Below, piece after piece: positions 25,451 to 37,393 of a stretch of DNA of 64,000 nucleotides; within the stretch, counting starts at the first letter, position 1; each line of letters opens with the position of its first letter. The translations under genes and the position numbers were made by a program. The stretch lies in assembly GCA_947095535.1 (NCBI GenBank), contig OX352772.1:40195445-40259444 (forward strand), in the 5' to 3' direction. The notes beneath the pieces were generated by a model. The model saw nothing but the letters and a program-made list of their open reading frames with translations. It searched no databases and was not told the DNA's origin. The DNA is from Poecilobothrus nobilitatus (Eukaryota; Arthropoda; Insecta; Diptera; Dolichopodidae).

Positions 25451-26244
25451 TTAATACAGAAATTTAAAAATTATTCCTATAATAAATATTAATAAAAATT
25501 TTGAGAAATTTATTGAACTAGTCGAATTACATAAATCTCCTTGACAAAAGCACATAAACACTCTTTTAAAATTATATGTTGTAAATGCACAACGATCTTC
25601 TGAATCATCTGGTCCTCTTTGTACACACATTCTTTGCACAGCCATATCATAATCTAATTTATTTTAATGTTTAAAAAAAAATGTTTACAAATATATATTT
25701 ATATGTAGATATTAAAATAAATATTTACCATCTGCAGCATATGAACCCCCTCCTTCTATTACTTTGCCACACCATCCGGAAGCACAAGGAATTGATTCAA
25801 CGCCTGGTTCTTTTTCAACTTGTGTTACATTAAACTTAAATGGATCTTTACAACTTCCAAGTTCACCTCGCGAACGGCATTGATAACATCTTCTTAGAAG
25901 TCCTAAAAATATTTAAAATCAATAATTGTTACAAACTACAAAACAATTAAGTTCAACAATATAGTATTACTCATACATATTACAATTACATAAAAAAAAA
26001 ATATGTAGAAAAAAAAACTAGTAGCCATGAGTAACAAAAATATTTTTGCTCAAAGGCATATCAAAAGACTTCAATGATTAATTTTTTTGTATGGTAAAAA
26101 AAAAAAAGAAACTTTTATTTCTTAATTTTGACTTTTAAATAATAGCTGATTGTTTTTTTTTTAAATATATATACCTTCTGAATATTCAAAACTTAAAAAT
26201 ACCACCACAAATATCATAAAATATTTACTAAAATTATTTAACAT
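25451..26244 (-). CDS. GPI-anchored Ly6/uPAR-family protein
   Basis: Exons 26175-26244, 25729-25902 and 25451-25653 (transcript order) join with consensus sites into 148 residues. The signal peptide is residues 1 to about 23, and the mature chain starts near LLRRCYQC. Ten cysteines follow in the Ly6 order: CYQC, SCK, PC, WC, MC, RC, MCFC and a terminal LCN, which gives the family's closing C-C-x-x-x-x-C-N pattern. A hydrophobic C-terminal segment (FSKFLLIFIIGIIFKFLY) after NSTSS fits a GPI-attachment signal. Fly relatives include quiver/sleepless and boudin-type proteins that chaperone ion channels or organise septate junctions. Which one this matches cannot be decided here. No defect is seen. 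NSTSS includes a potential N-glycosylation site. Confidence 0.9.
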
Positions 26245-28377
26245 TTTATTATTTTTTTGAAGGCAGTGAAATAATTTAATAGCATAAAAAAAAACTTGGT
26301 TTTTCTTAATAATTTATTATTGTACTGTGCTATTACCAATTTTATTGTCATTTAGGATTGTCATTTCTCAAAAGAACTGTCAAATTATAATTTTCACCAC
26401 GAAAATAAATTTCTTGAAAGAGATGGTAAATTTTTTACTTATGTAGTTTATTTTTATTTTCATTTTTATACTTACTTTTTTAGCACAATATACATACATA
26501 TATGTGAATACAAGCAAATTTTTTCAAATATTTTAATATAGTTTTGACAACTCAGCTCTGGTGGTTAATACATACCACAAATCAAAACCATTTTTAAAAT
26601 TTACTGGTGTAATTTTAACAAATTTTAAAATTGACCATATTTGTTTTGCTACCTTTTAAACTGTCCTGTTAGCCAAGTGATCATAAAAAAATTTATCTAT
26701 CGGATTTAAAGATGATTTCAACTATTTAATTTTTTTTATATAAATATGTACATACAGATGCATATTATATACAAAATATGTATGGATGTAAATAATTTTT
26801 TTAATTAAAATGGATATAGAGCAATGCGTATCTAAGTTAAATAATAAATACACCAGTTTTATAACTCATAATCATTTTAAAATTAAATATTTAAAATTAA
26901 AACATTTTATTTTTATATATATACATACTATATATATATATATGTATACTATATATATATGTATATTAAATACGTTAAAAATTTCGGATGAACATAAAGT
27001 CTTTTTCGTGCTATTAAAGGTTTAAGAACACGAAATAAAATAATTTTGGAATTTGTCTGCGTATGTCTGAATTGATGTGCGTCCACAAATTTTGTTTTTG
27101 CGAAATCTCGCAAACAACTTAACGAATTTAGAGATAACTTTATACCAATAATTTGATTTTTCGTCTAATTTTGCGTTTGGACAGATGATCATATAATTAC
27201 AAGTTGCCATATAAATTTCAGTAAACTACTATTAAAAATAAATTGACAATTAAAGTCAAAACTTTGAACAAGTTTGCATAGTCAAAATCTTTTTTTTATT
27301 TTAATTATGTTAATTAAAATTATGTTTTAGAATTATGTTAATTAAAATTATGTCTTAGAAAAATGTTCAATAATTTTAAAGAAACAGTCAAGTGATCCGT
27401 TCGTATGCATTGCCATGATTCTTTAAGAACAATATTCTGCTGAATTTGTAATTTGAAGAAAACTTTTATTTAAATTGAATTTTATTTTATATTCATATAC
27501 TGGCATACATATATATTTTTTAATATGAAATGATTTGATGTGTGCGTTTGAAAAAAATAATATATCACTATGAATTTGGTTTTGGCTTTGTAATTAATAA
27601 ATGTGAAATGTTATGGCTCTTAGAGAAGCTTTTAAACAGTATAATATAATAAAACTCAAATATATATTTATATAATCAAATATATAAAATATAAAATATA
27701 TAAAATATATAAAATATATAAAAAACATTGTGTTACATTACAAATAGTAAATACATATATTAAGGGATAACACATAAAATATAATGTTAGATAACGCTTG
27801 CTATGATATGCGTTGTTTTAAAAAAAAATGTTACCTGCCTTTCACAATTTATACCAGTTTGATGTCTGTGCTCATTCTGTCCAAAACATAACCATCATTC
27901 AGGTACAAAGCTGTAAAATGTCAAAATCATATCTACATTACATATATAAAATTCTTCAAACATAATAGAATAATACATAATACATTCTATTTTTATGTTT
28001 ATTGGTTTATTTAAATACAGACCAATTTCCTTCAATTTATGACAGTAAACTGTAAGCCTTCATATATTGTTATATTATTTTCTACCAGATATTTATAAAT
28101 TATCATCTATTTTAGATTTAATGTTTTATAATATAATAATAATATAACATAATTTTTAAATTAATAAAAATAAAAGCTTTTATATATACATATATATAAA
28201 TTTAAAAAGGCGATTTTTTCTACTTTTTTCAATCTATCTTTCAAAGCGTCAAAAAATTGGATTTATCTAATTTGAGTTTAATAATGAAAAAAGTTTTAGG
28301 ATTTTCTTTTCTGAAAATAATGTTGACCTGTTGTTGAACTGTTTTTTTTAGGTCAATTTTTTTCAGTTCTTTTCTGA
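26245..28377. other. Intergenic; possible dispersed-repeat piece near 27.0-27.2 kb
   Basis: Mostly AT-rich and featureless. The segment 27040-27190 includes GTCTGCGTATGTCTG and CGAAATCTCGCAAAC, a combination common in insect dispersed repeats. The 62-codon minus frame across it is not a convincing gene. Confidence 0.35.
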
Positions 28378-28450
28378 AAAGTCGTTGAGTACTTTTTTCA
28401 AATCATGTTGGTCCGACTTCTGATTCCCAAAATGCGGGAGCTTGTTAGAG
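28378..28450 (-). repeat. Fragment related to one arm of the 48.2-kb TIR element
   Basis: On the minus strand it contains CAGAAGTCGGACCAACATGA, matching the left arm near 48214-48233 with few differences, followed by AAAAAAGTAC as in the 48-kb copy. Confidence 0.5.
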
Positions 28451-29529
28451 CATGCTATTGCATAGTAATAGGATGTTTATGAAAAATAAACATTCATACA
28501 TACATACATATATATAATTATATGTACATATTATACATATATAAATTTATATATACATATAAATCTGCGCAAAATGTGGTACGTTTTTCTTCAACGGCAC
28601 TTTTAGACGACATTTGTAATTATATACATATATGTGCACTATATATGCAGTTTGTAAATTGGGAGGAGCAAATTCAGAGCACATCCAATTACCTCTATTT
28701 ATATGTATGTATATAAAAAGATAAACTTAAATAAATTAACTTAAAAAGGCAAGTTTGAAGTAACCTTTTACTTCTTGAAGATGCTAAATTCGGTTCGATC
28801 AGGTTGTTCCACTATTTTGCCAAATTTGCATACAGTATAGCCTTTACTTCCATATAGGTACACCAATGTCCAAAACAGTAATTTATAATTTATAAATAAT
28901 TATTAATTAGAGTCAGCAATATCTATTAGAACAAAACTGTTACATGGAAACATGTTTTTCATCAATGCTCAGAGACAATTAAAAAATCAAGACGCTATCA
29001 AAAAATATCCTCTATTTATAGACACTATTCAAATTAATTCTATATACTTATGAAAGTGTCACATATTTTTATAGTGTCATATACATATACATACATAATT
29101 ATATCTGTTCAAGTTAGTTTTTAAAATTTTAAAATAAAACACATTGATTTTAATTTTAAACGTCTTTATTGAAGCAAATTATTCAAGAAAATAACTACTT
29201 AAAAATAATACTTTTTCAATACAATAATTTTCTTAATACTAAAAAGGTTTTACAGTTGAAAAATTCTGATTTTGCATTTTGCGTTTTTCGATAATAATTG
29301 TCTAATAATTTTTTTTTAGTTCATTTCGTACATATTGAGTATAATTTGACCTCATATGATGACGAAATGTACGATCAGCTAATTTATTAATCATGTGTAA
29401 AAAAATGCGTTTAGTTATTTATACAAAAATTAAAAAGCAACGATCGATAGTGAAACACGGAACTTAGGTTCAAGTGAGTTTAAAAAAAATAGAAATGAAA
29501 GTGTGCAAGTAATAAAATATGAAATTAAG
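28451..29529. other. Intergenic, no feature recognised
   Basis: AT-rich. It may include the 3' LTR of the neighbouring errantivirus, but I could not recognise LTR ends. Confidence 0.4.
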
Positions 29530-29537
29530 TTTTTATT

Positions 29538-30770
29538 TCAGAGGAATGGAGTTTTTTGTCCCTGTTGAGTAATTCCATCCCTTTGTACAATATTGTTTGG
29601 TACAATAGCGATGCTCTTATAAGCAGGGGATGGTGTGGATGTAACTCCTCCCTTCTTAGAATCCGATTCCCGGCGGATATCATTTAAATTAAAGGTTACC
29701 TTTGGTACAGTGAATTTGAATCGCGATTTCAAATAAATTCCAATAAAAATGAATACTATTATTATTAAAAAGGTAAACGAATTTGTAATTACACTGGTAT
29801 ACCATTTCCGTGTATTATAAAATTTGATTTCTTCAATGTATGTCTGATATTTATTATTTATATGACTCGCATGCAAAGTTTCCAGATCGATTTCATTTAC
29901 TATTTTCTTTACCTTTATTTCACGTTCGACGTACGGTAAAATTTTGTTTACATAATATTTAAGTTCAGTATCATTTATTTTAAAATTATTTTATTGAAAT
30001 TATTATTAATCAATTAGAAAATTTTATTAAGTTGTTACCTCTAATTTTAATTTCATTTTGTGAATTACAATTATTGAATAAAAATGTTTCATTTGAGTTT
30101 TTTTTTGTTATTAATACATTTTTGTTAATTATTTCTATGTCACTAGTATCATTCTTATCGTACGAATCATTTCATCTCTATTTAGTACGTTTGCTATGCA
30201 CTTATCATCAAATGGCATTAGTTCTGAATCTAAAATTACTTTTTTCTCTAGATATTTAAAAATTTATTTTATTAATAATTTAATTTAGTTTAAAAATAAT
30301 TTTTTCTATTTCATTACTTAATTATAAGTTTTTATTTTTATTATCAATTTTTACAATATTGGTTTTGTAACATAGATCTGTGGTAAAATTAGGTATTGAG
30401 ACAATAAATACAATTTTGTTTTCATTAAGTGCTACAAAATTTTTTATAAACGGTAATTTTCTAGTGTAGTATTAAAATTATTAATTTCCTCATTTGTCAA
30501 GTTTTTTTTTGATAAAATTTCTAATTTACTAGATAATATTATTTCTTTAATATTAGATATTTGTTTTGTAGGTAATTTTATATTATCTTTTATTTCTAAT
30601 TATTAATTGTTAATAAGTAATCTAATTCTAAGTAATTTAATATCCCAGTCCATTCTTTCTATATTATTTTGTATCTTACTAATTTCGTTTGATATTTTGT
30701 TTTGTGAGGAATTCATGTGGTCAGTTATATTTGTTATATGATCTGATGTTTTTATTTATAAAAATTTATT
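29538..30770 (-). pseudogene. Env-like region of errantivirus remnant
   Basis: The last 112 codons (29538-29876) contain a membrane-spanning stretch (SFTFLIIIVFIFIGIYL) followed by a basic and polar cytoplasmic tail. This is where errantiviral envelope proteins have their C-terminal anchor. Upstream minus-strand frames are Asn/Ile/Lys-rich, with stops and frameshifts, and cannot encode an intact glycoprotein. The assignment rests on position after the integrase and on the C-terminal anchor. Confidence 0.55.
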
Positions 30771-30794
30771 TACTCGCGTTTGTTATTAGTGCAT

Positions 30795-31163
30795 AAGGGC
30801 CCAACCTAAATCTCTCAATAATAATTATATATAAAAATATAATTTCTATCAAAATATTTTTAAATTAAAATATTAAATTAAAATATAAAATTTAAAAATT
30901 AAAATTAAATTTTTAAACGTCACGTACAGCATTTAAAATTTAAAAACTGACAAAGCGTATAAAATTTTTTTTGTAGTTTTTTTAGTTGTGTTGTCAAAAC
31001 AATGTTTTTAACTTTTTAAGAATGAAAAAAAAAATTACAAAATTTAAAAATGCGAGTACAAATAAAAACTGTACGCGCGTATCGATTTCGGGATACGTCA
31101 ACTTATCGATGTACTGTCGTATAAAAGTTGTACGTCGTACGCTTTTATTTAGGTTGAGTCCTT
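30795..31163. mobile_element. MITE-like element inserted in the errantivirus
   Basis: Terminal inverted repeats AAGGGCCCAACCTAAAT (30795-30811) and the complement of AAGGACTCAACCTAAAT (31147-31163) match at 15 of 17 positions and enclose 369 bp. The interior holds several CpG-containing palindromic stretches (GTACGCGCGTATCGAT, GTACGTCGTACGC), unusual in this AT-rich DNA. No coding capacity. Confidence 0.6.
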
Positions 31164-31422
31164 AGTATTGTTATCTGTTAGTAAAAACAAAAAATATTAA
31201 ATGTATGTGTCAAAGTGTAATTCAGATTACGAGTAAAAACTGCGAATAAAGTAATCAAAAGTGTTATCTTAAAATAGTTGGAGTGTCAAATTGACTTATT
31301 TGAATTTTAATTTTTAACTTGTGTTTATTTTTGTGGTTAGTTTTCACGCTTAAATTTTTTTTTGAATTAGCTTTTATCTACATAGGTAAGATTAATTTGG
31401 AAATGATTCTCACTTTGATTTT

Positions 31423-32160
31423 TTATTTCAATTTTTTTATAATATGGTTGCGTTTGACCCGGTTAAGTTTTAAATAATGTGATGCTTTTTCTTTTTTTCT
31501 ATTTTCATTAAGTTTCTTTAATTTTTTAGTTTTGGATTTTATCAATCTTTCTTGGATAATAGGATATTGCGCGGATGAGATTGTACCATTAATGAAATCA
31601 ATGGGTCTTTGATTGGTTGAGGAATGGATTGTCTCGTTGTAAGTTTTAACAACTTTAACAGGATCTTCATCTGTTGGTAAGCCTTCTTTTTCAATTGTCT
31701 GTAAAATTCTAAGATGTTCATTTAGTGTATTGTGGAATCTTTCTATATCCGCGTTACTACTATGGTTATTTGGAGTAGTGAAGTGGATATCAATTCGTAC
31801 ATTGTTCAACTAATTTTTAAAATTTAAACTATTAAAACCTTTTTCTCTATTTGTGACTATTCTTTTGGGTTTACCAAGAGACGCGCAAGATATTACATAA
31901 GTCGGTTTTTTAGGCCAGACCAATTCCTTGACTTTATAGGTAAAACTTTATAGTGTTGCACATGTTTGGTAAATTTATCTATAAAGGTAAGGTATGGGTC
32001 TCCTTTGGATTTGAACCAAATGTCCATGTGAACTATTTCTAAAGGTTTACTGGCGGTTTCAGAAATTTTAAATGGTAATTTTAGAGGCTTACGTTCGTAT
32101 TTAGCAGAATTGCAAATATGACAATTATTTATGACTTTTTGAATTTCTTTCAATTCAGGA
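31423..32160 (-). pseudogene. Integrase of errantivirus remnant
   Basis: Minus-strand frames contain the end of the zinc-binding domain (CHICNSAKYERKP), the first catalytic-core Asp in EIVHMDIWFKSKG and the Glu region in SNADIERFHNTL. The segment that should carry the second catalytic Asp reads RIVTNREKGF, with Asn where related elements have Asp. It lies in a short out-of-frame gap between the two long frames. The C-terminal basic tail (KKLKKLNENRKKEK) is present. The broken frame and missing Asp indicate an inactive copy. Confidence 0.75.
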
Positions 32161-32530
32161 AAATAGTATCTTCTTTTTTTAGTTTAAATAGACAATATTA
32201 ATACCTGTGTGATTTATTTTTACAAGTTGATGCAGAATGAGTTCTTGCAATTCTTGACGATATAAAACGTCACTGAGTAAGAGTGAGCATTTGTTTAATT
32301 TTATTAATTTGTTTTTTCAAAAATATTTTAGGTATGTATTTTGAAAAGTACTATAAATATTAATATCTTCAATCATAATCACTATTATTCCTTTACTTTG
32401 AATATGATCTTTAAAAATTTTAATGAAAAATTCTTCATTAGGATTAGGACGTATAAAGATTTTCCTTTTTCTATGATTAATATTCAATATTTAAAGTATG
32501 TTGTATATTTAAAGTAAAATATATTCAATA

Positions 32531-33060
32531 TTTAAAGTATATTTAAAGTTAAGTTTTCTTGTGAACCTTTCTTAATAATAATTTGCATTTTGTAAAGATT
32601 GATAGGTGATTCTGATATGGGGATGTATTCGGAATTATCTTCGTCAGCTGAATGCATTGTTGCATTAGTTGATCGTATTTCGACAATTTCCATGTCGTTT
32701 GAATTATTTTCATTCGTATTTAACATGTTTAAATTAGATTAATTTAAATGAAAGCATCAGCAACTTTGTTTTCCCGTCCACTCAAATATTCTATTTCAAA
32801 ATTATATTCTAACTTGATATACTAACTTGATTTTCCACCTTTGCAATTTGCAATTAGGTACTTTTAAATTATGAAGCCACTGTAAAGGTTTATGGTCAGT
32901 TCTAATATTGAATTTGCGAACAAAGATATAGGGGCGAAAATATTTAGTAGCCCAAACGATTGCAAGCAATTCTTTTGCTATTGTTGAATACTTACACTCA
33001 TGTTCATTGAGTGTACGTGAAGCGATCAAATTGGGTGGTTATTCTGTGAAAGAACAGCAC
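32531..33060 (-). pseudogene. RNase H and tether region of errantivirus remnant
   Basis: The minus-strand frame at 32802-33029 has [20 protein letters not shown] and then [10 protein letters not shown], the standard errantiviral RNase H signatures. A frameshift near 32810 leads to EIEYLSGRENKVADA, the end of the domain, and then the variable Asn/Asp/Ser-rich linker frame (32532-32726) before the integrase. Confidence 0.75.
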
Positions 33061-33119
33061 CGATTGCTGGCATATGTAGTAAGTAAAAAGTGTTTTGAAA
33101 AATCGAAATAAACTAATAT

Positions 33120-33520
33120 TAGATCTGTCGTAATTAAGAATTTTAATTTATCTACCTAATTTATCTAAAATATCCTCCATATTAGGTATGAGATATTTAT
33201 TACTGATAGTAATATTATTTAGTTTTCGGTAATCAATTACGATACGCCATTTTTGTCTTTGTGACGCATCCAATTTTTTTGGGACAACTCATATGGATGC
33301 AGAATAGAGGGATTCACTATGCCTAATGATTCCTTGTTGTAGCATTTTCTCAATTTGGTTATCGACTTCCTGGCGGTGAATTTCAGGATAGCGATATAAC
33401 TTGGTATAGAAAGGGAGTTCACTTGTTGTGAAAATATTTAGACAAAGTTTCATTTTTTGACAAGCAAATAGATACATATACACATTAGATCGTATATATG
33501 GTTGCAAAAAATATTCTTAC
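33120..33520 (-). pseudogene. Reverse transcriptase N-terminal part, catalytic core deleted
   Basis: Frames show [29 protein letters not shown] and then IDYRKLNN...[13 protein letters not shown], all from the fingers/palm start of Ty3/gypsy RT. The sequence then passes, within about 30 bp, to a FDFSKHFLLTT-like piece that normally lies just before RNase H. The segment with the YxDD active site is missing, an internal deletion. Confidence 0.75.
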
Positions 33521-33604
33521 TGCCAGGATAAAATCTCGAGGCTCGACTTGCAAATAAATAGATGCAATTGGTTTTCAACATTACTATTTTGATATAATAT
33601 ATAA

Positions 33605-34549
33605 CAGCGGTTCCCTAACTACTTCCGCGGAACACTGGTAGTTTGGATAAGATCAACAAGTGTTCCGTGAAAAAAAAATTACTTGTGGGAAAAAATAATT
33701 TTTACTTATGATTTTTTTTTGTTCTTTAACATGAAAAAAACTAAAAAAAAAAAAAAATGAAAAAATCTAAAAATACATGTACCGCACCGCATATTAAATA
33801 AACTAGTAGGCTTAGAAATATTCTTCTTCATGAATCATGTATTATATTGAAAATAAATTGTAACAGTTTCTATGTTTAAAATTTAGCTCAGTAATTCAGT
33901 TACTTTTTTTATAGGTACATTTATTTTTAACTAGCAAGATCAAACTTGGTTTTTTTTTAAAGTAGAAAAATAATAATTTTATGACTCATAAATTTGCCAT
34001 TTACACATAATTTCCATAAATATAGGTAATTTATATTTTTGTAACAATAATTCTAAACTTTAACATTTTTAATTTAGTTTTTTTTTATTACAGAAGAGTA
34101 ATAAAGTATTCCAACTTGTCAAAGCTAACCGTTCATATTTTACTTCCTTTCACAACTACATATTTGTGCAAGGTAGGATGTTCATATTATGCTGCAACAA
34201 AATCGACGAAATACAGAAACCGACAGAATGCTACTCCAGATATAATAATTCAGCTTTCTAATATTGAGCCCTATTTTAAAAAAAATTGAAATTCAAAGAA
34301 TCAAAAACATCGGAGCCATTAAGAACCTAATTATTTTATTTATTATTTTCATGTATTTTATATATGTATAATTGAATTTCAGAAAAATATACTTTTTATT
34401 TTGTTTATAACTCCTATATATGTATTTATGTATGTTTGTACATTCTCAAAATCAACCTTATTATTTATAAAAAAAAAAACCAAAAGTATTCGTCTGGAAT
34501 TTTTGGTTTTATAAAGTATTTCTTGATCCAAAAAGTTTGGGAACCGCTT
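33605..34549. mobile_element. hAT-like non-autonomous element
   Basis: The ends CAGCGGTTCCCTAAC (33605-33619) and GTTTGGGAACCGCTT (34535-34549) are inverted repeats at 13 of 15 positions. They match the CAGNGGTT start typical of hAT-superfamily elements. The 945-bp interior has no transposase frame. No matching 8-bp target duplication is visible, so one end may have been rearranged. Confidence 0.5.
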
Positions 34550-37330
34550 ATGCAAACTACAATAGTACTGTTAATCTGTTATGCCTTTTTAATATAGGTG
34601 ACGTAACGGCGCACGCTTTCATACAAATCGAATGTCGAAGTTGAAATACATAAATTAAATTTAAAAGTTTGAGATAACGACATCTAGAGTGCTTAACAAA
34701 ATTTGTAATGCTTTTTTTTAATAATTTTACCAATTTTCTGTATTTAAATCAGAATTATAATTTTTTAAATAATTATTATGTATTTAAAATAAAATTAATA
34801 TTATAATATTTAATAATCTTTTTTTAATTATTTATATAAATAACGTTGAGCATTGTTAAAATAACCATAAAGCTTTTACTTTAAATAAATTTATTTCTTA
34901 CAAAAATTACAAAAAAAAAAAACTTTGAAGCTTCATTCCCATATTTTATTATCATTTTTAAAATTCAACCATATTTATTTTATATGAAATGTCAAATTAC
35001 TTGCCGATAAGTGGCAAGAGTGCAGGACAATGCAATGATGCAAGTATGAGAAAATTAATATATGTAAGCGTATTAAATATGTATTATATGTATACTTGAA
35101 TTTGAATGTGTATAGCCATTTGAATGCAAGTAAATTGCTTGTAGAATGTAGGGACGTCTAGAAGAAATCAAAACGAATAATAAGTGACTGAAATTTAAAA
35201 TATGACTTTGCCCTTTAATTTTTTTTTTATACTCAAAAGGCATAATTTTATACTCAAAAGGCATTAGTGATTACGTGACTTTTTTAATAATTTTAATAGA
35301 CTTGTTAAAAGTAAGTCAATTCTATTCATTTTCTTTAAACTTACAATTGGGTCAAGACTCAAGTTCCATTATCATTTTTAAAAATTTCATGCATACACTA
35401 CAGCAATACATCATGCGTCATGTAATTCACTTGTAATTGTTATTTTAATATCTTCCATTTTTATTTTAAATTCTAATATAAAGTTTAAGAACTTAGCATT
35501 TTATTAAAATAATCCTTTACTACTATACTAACGTAGTTGTGCGTGCTTGTTAAATTCAAATAATTTATATATGTATGTATGTATACGTATGTATGTATGT
35601 ATGTATGTACGCTTAACTGTACAGATTCCGCGCTACTTCAAACGAGAGATTTATTGAAGTAAATTCAATTCAACTTGCTACTACAGTTATTTAGCTGCAA
35701 GAAATATTCTTTTTCAAACAATAATTAACTGACAATATTGAAAATATGATTGAAAATGATCTCCTGGATTAAAAAATATGTACTTATTTCGTTTATGAAA
35801 AAGAAAATTTTTACAATTCAGGTTTTTTTAGTTGAACTTTAGAAGTTTTAAGGGATTACAATTTTTGGCTATTTTGGTGTTTTTGTTATATAATTCAAAA
35901 AATTAAAAATTATTTTACTTCTTAATAATTGTTCTACTCAGCGTAATAAAAAGACCAACATAGCCAAAAAGTCTAATCAATTAAAAACACTAACCTAGAA
36001 CTTCATAACTTGGTCAAATAACTAAAAACAAAAGTATTTTTTATTTTGAAAATAAATGTAATTTTGTGTTGTTATTCCGCATTCGTTTTCTTTTTATTTG
36101 CCAAATTCTTCTGTAAATTTCTGAAACCTATTTTTAAAATAAATTATTAATTGTAAGTTTGATAAGTTTATAGCTAGTAAAAATTTTTCAGTACAATTGG
36201 CCTCAAAAAAGTACAATTTTTTCACATTCAATACTTAAAAAATTCTAGATTCCATCACTGATATGCATATGTACATACATACATAACATACATATTTTCA
36301 AATGCAAAATGCGGAATATGGATTGATGTAATTTTTGGCGCTAAAATATTTCGGAACCTATAAAATAAGGGTAAAAGTGATACCACACAACCACAACGTC
36401 AGAATCAAAAATAATAGCTTCATGACTCATGAGTTGAATACCACAATGACTTAAAACAAAAACAAACTTTATAAAGAATAAAATTTTGAAGTAATTTAGC
36501 TAAATATCGTCATACATACATACATATATACATTATACAGGCGTTAAAGATATTAGTTTTATTTAATTTCAAAACGATTACCTAGTTGCCAGTTTACTGT
36601 ACATATCGTTATTTGTTGTTTGTATGTTGTACCTATGCATTATGCAGTTGTAAATAAATATAAATATTTCCAAATCTCTTCAAAAATGAAAAAGTATATT
36701 TGTATAAAATCTCCTAGAATTTGTATTTGAAATCTCTATATCCTAGAATCTGTGAGGAAAAAATAATGTTTGACATAATTTTAGAAGTTTTGTATACCTA
36801 CAATATACATAAATATGTATGTACATTTCAGAAGATAAAACATAAAGATCAAAATTTTCAGTTTAAATATCGAAAGTAAAGCACTTGCATATTAAATGAC
36901 AGAAAAAAATTATGCAAGTAAGTTACAGTTTAAGTTAAGAAAGTTAAGAAAATATACTTAGATTAGCTAACAATTTGAATGAGTTGTTGCAAGCAAGTAG
37001 CAAGTGAAATGACTTGCTTCATGCTTGTTGCTAGTCAAGATAAAATGCTGCATATTGCATATTAATGCATAAGACTTGATGTTGATGAACAATTTCACAT
37101 TTTTTGATTGATATTAAAATAAATAACTATTTCCATTTCCTTACATATTTTGTCTATTTAAAATGAACAAAGTTCAATTTATTTTTAAGAATGAGCGTTA
37201 GATTTTTATAAATTATATTTTCTTTTAAAATATAAAAATTATTCTTGAATCATGTGAGTACAAAAAAAAAATTTAATGAAAAAAGTAATTATACATACAT
37301 ATGTACTTACTTATCGACTATGAATGTACA
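34550..37330. other. Intergenic with ATGT microsatellite
   Basis: A (TATG)n tract lies at about 35570-35610. Otherwise AT-rich DNA with no supported gene. Confidence 0.5.
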
Positions 37331-37393
37331 TACATCATAGCTAACAATAATTTATTCTATTCTAAATTCTAAATTATTGTTAGCTATGATGTA
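37331..37393. repeat. Perfect 24-bp inverted repeat with 15-nt loop
   Basis: The arms 37331-37354 and 37370-37393 are exact reverse complements (TACATCATAGCTAACAATAA... against its mirror). Weaker pairing continues outward between about 37305-37330 and 37409-37433. It could be the ends of a tiny MITE or a hairpin RNA precursor; nothing here decides between them. Confidence 0.7.

Larger units (their letters stand above)
29530..33560 (-). mobile_element. Decayed errantivirus-type Ty3/gypsy retrotransposon, 5'-truncated
   Basis: On the minus strand the order is reverse transcriptase, RNase H, integrase, then an env-like frame, as in 17.6/gypsy-type insect errantiviruses. Gag and protease are absent. 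No LTR pair was recognised. Frames are repeatedly broken and a 369-bp inverted-repeat element lies between the integrase and env parts. It directly abuts a hAT-like element at 33605. The sub-parts are listed separately. Confidence 0.8.
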
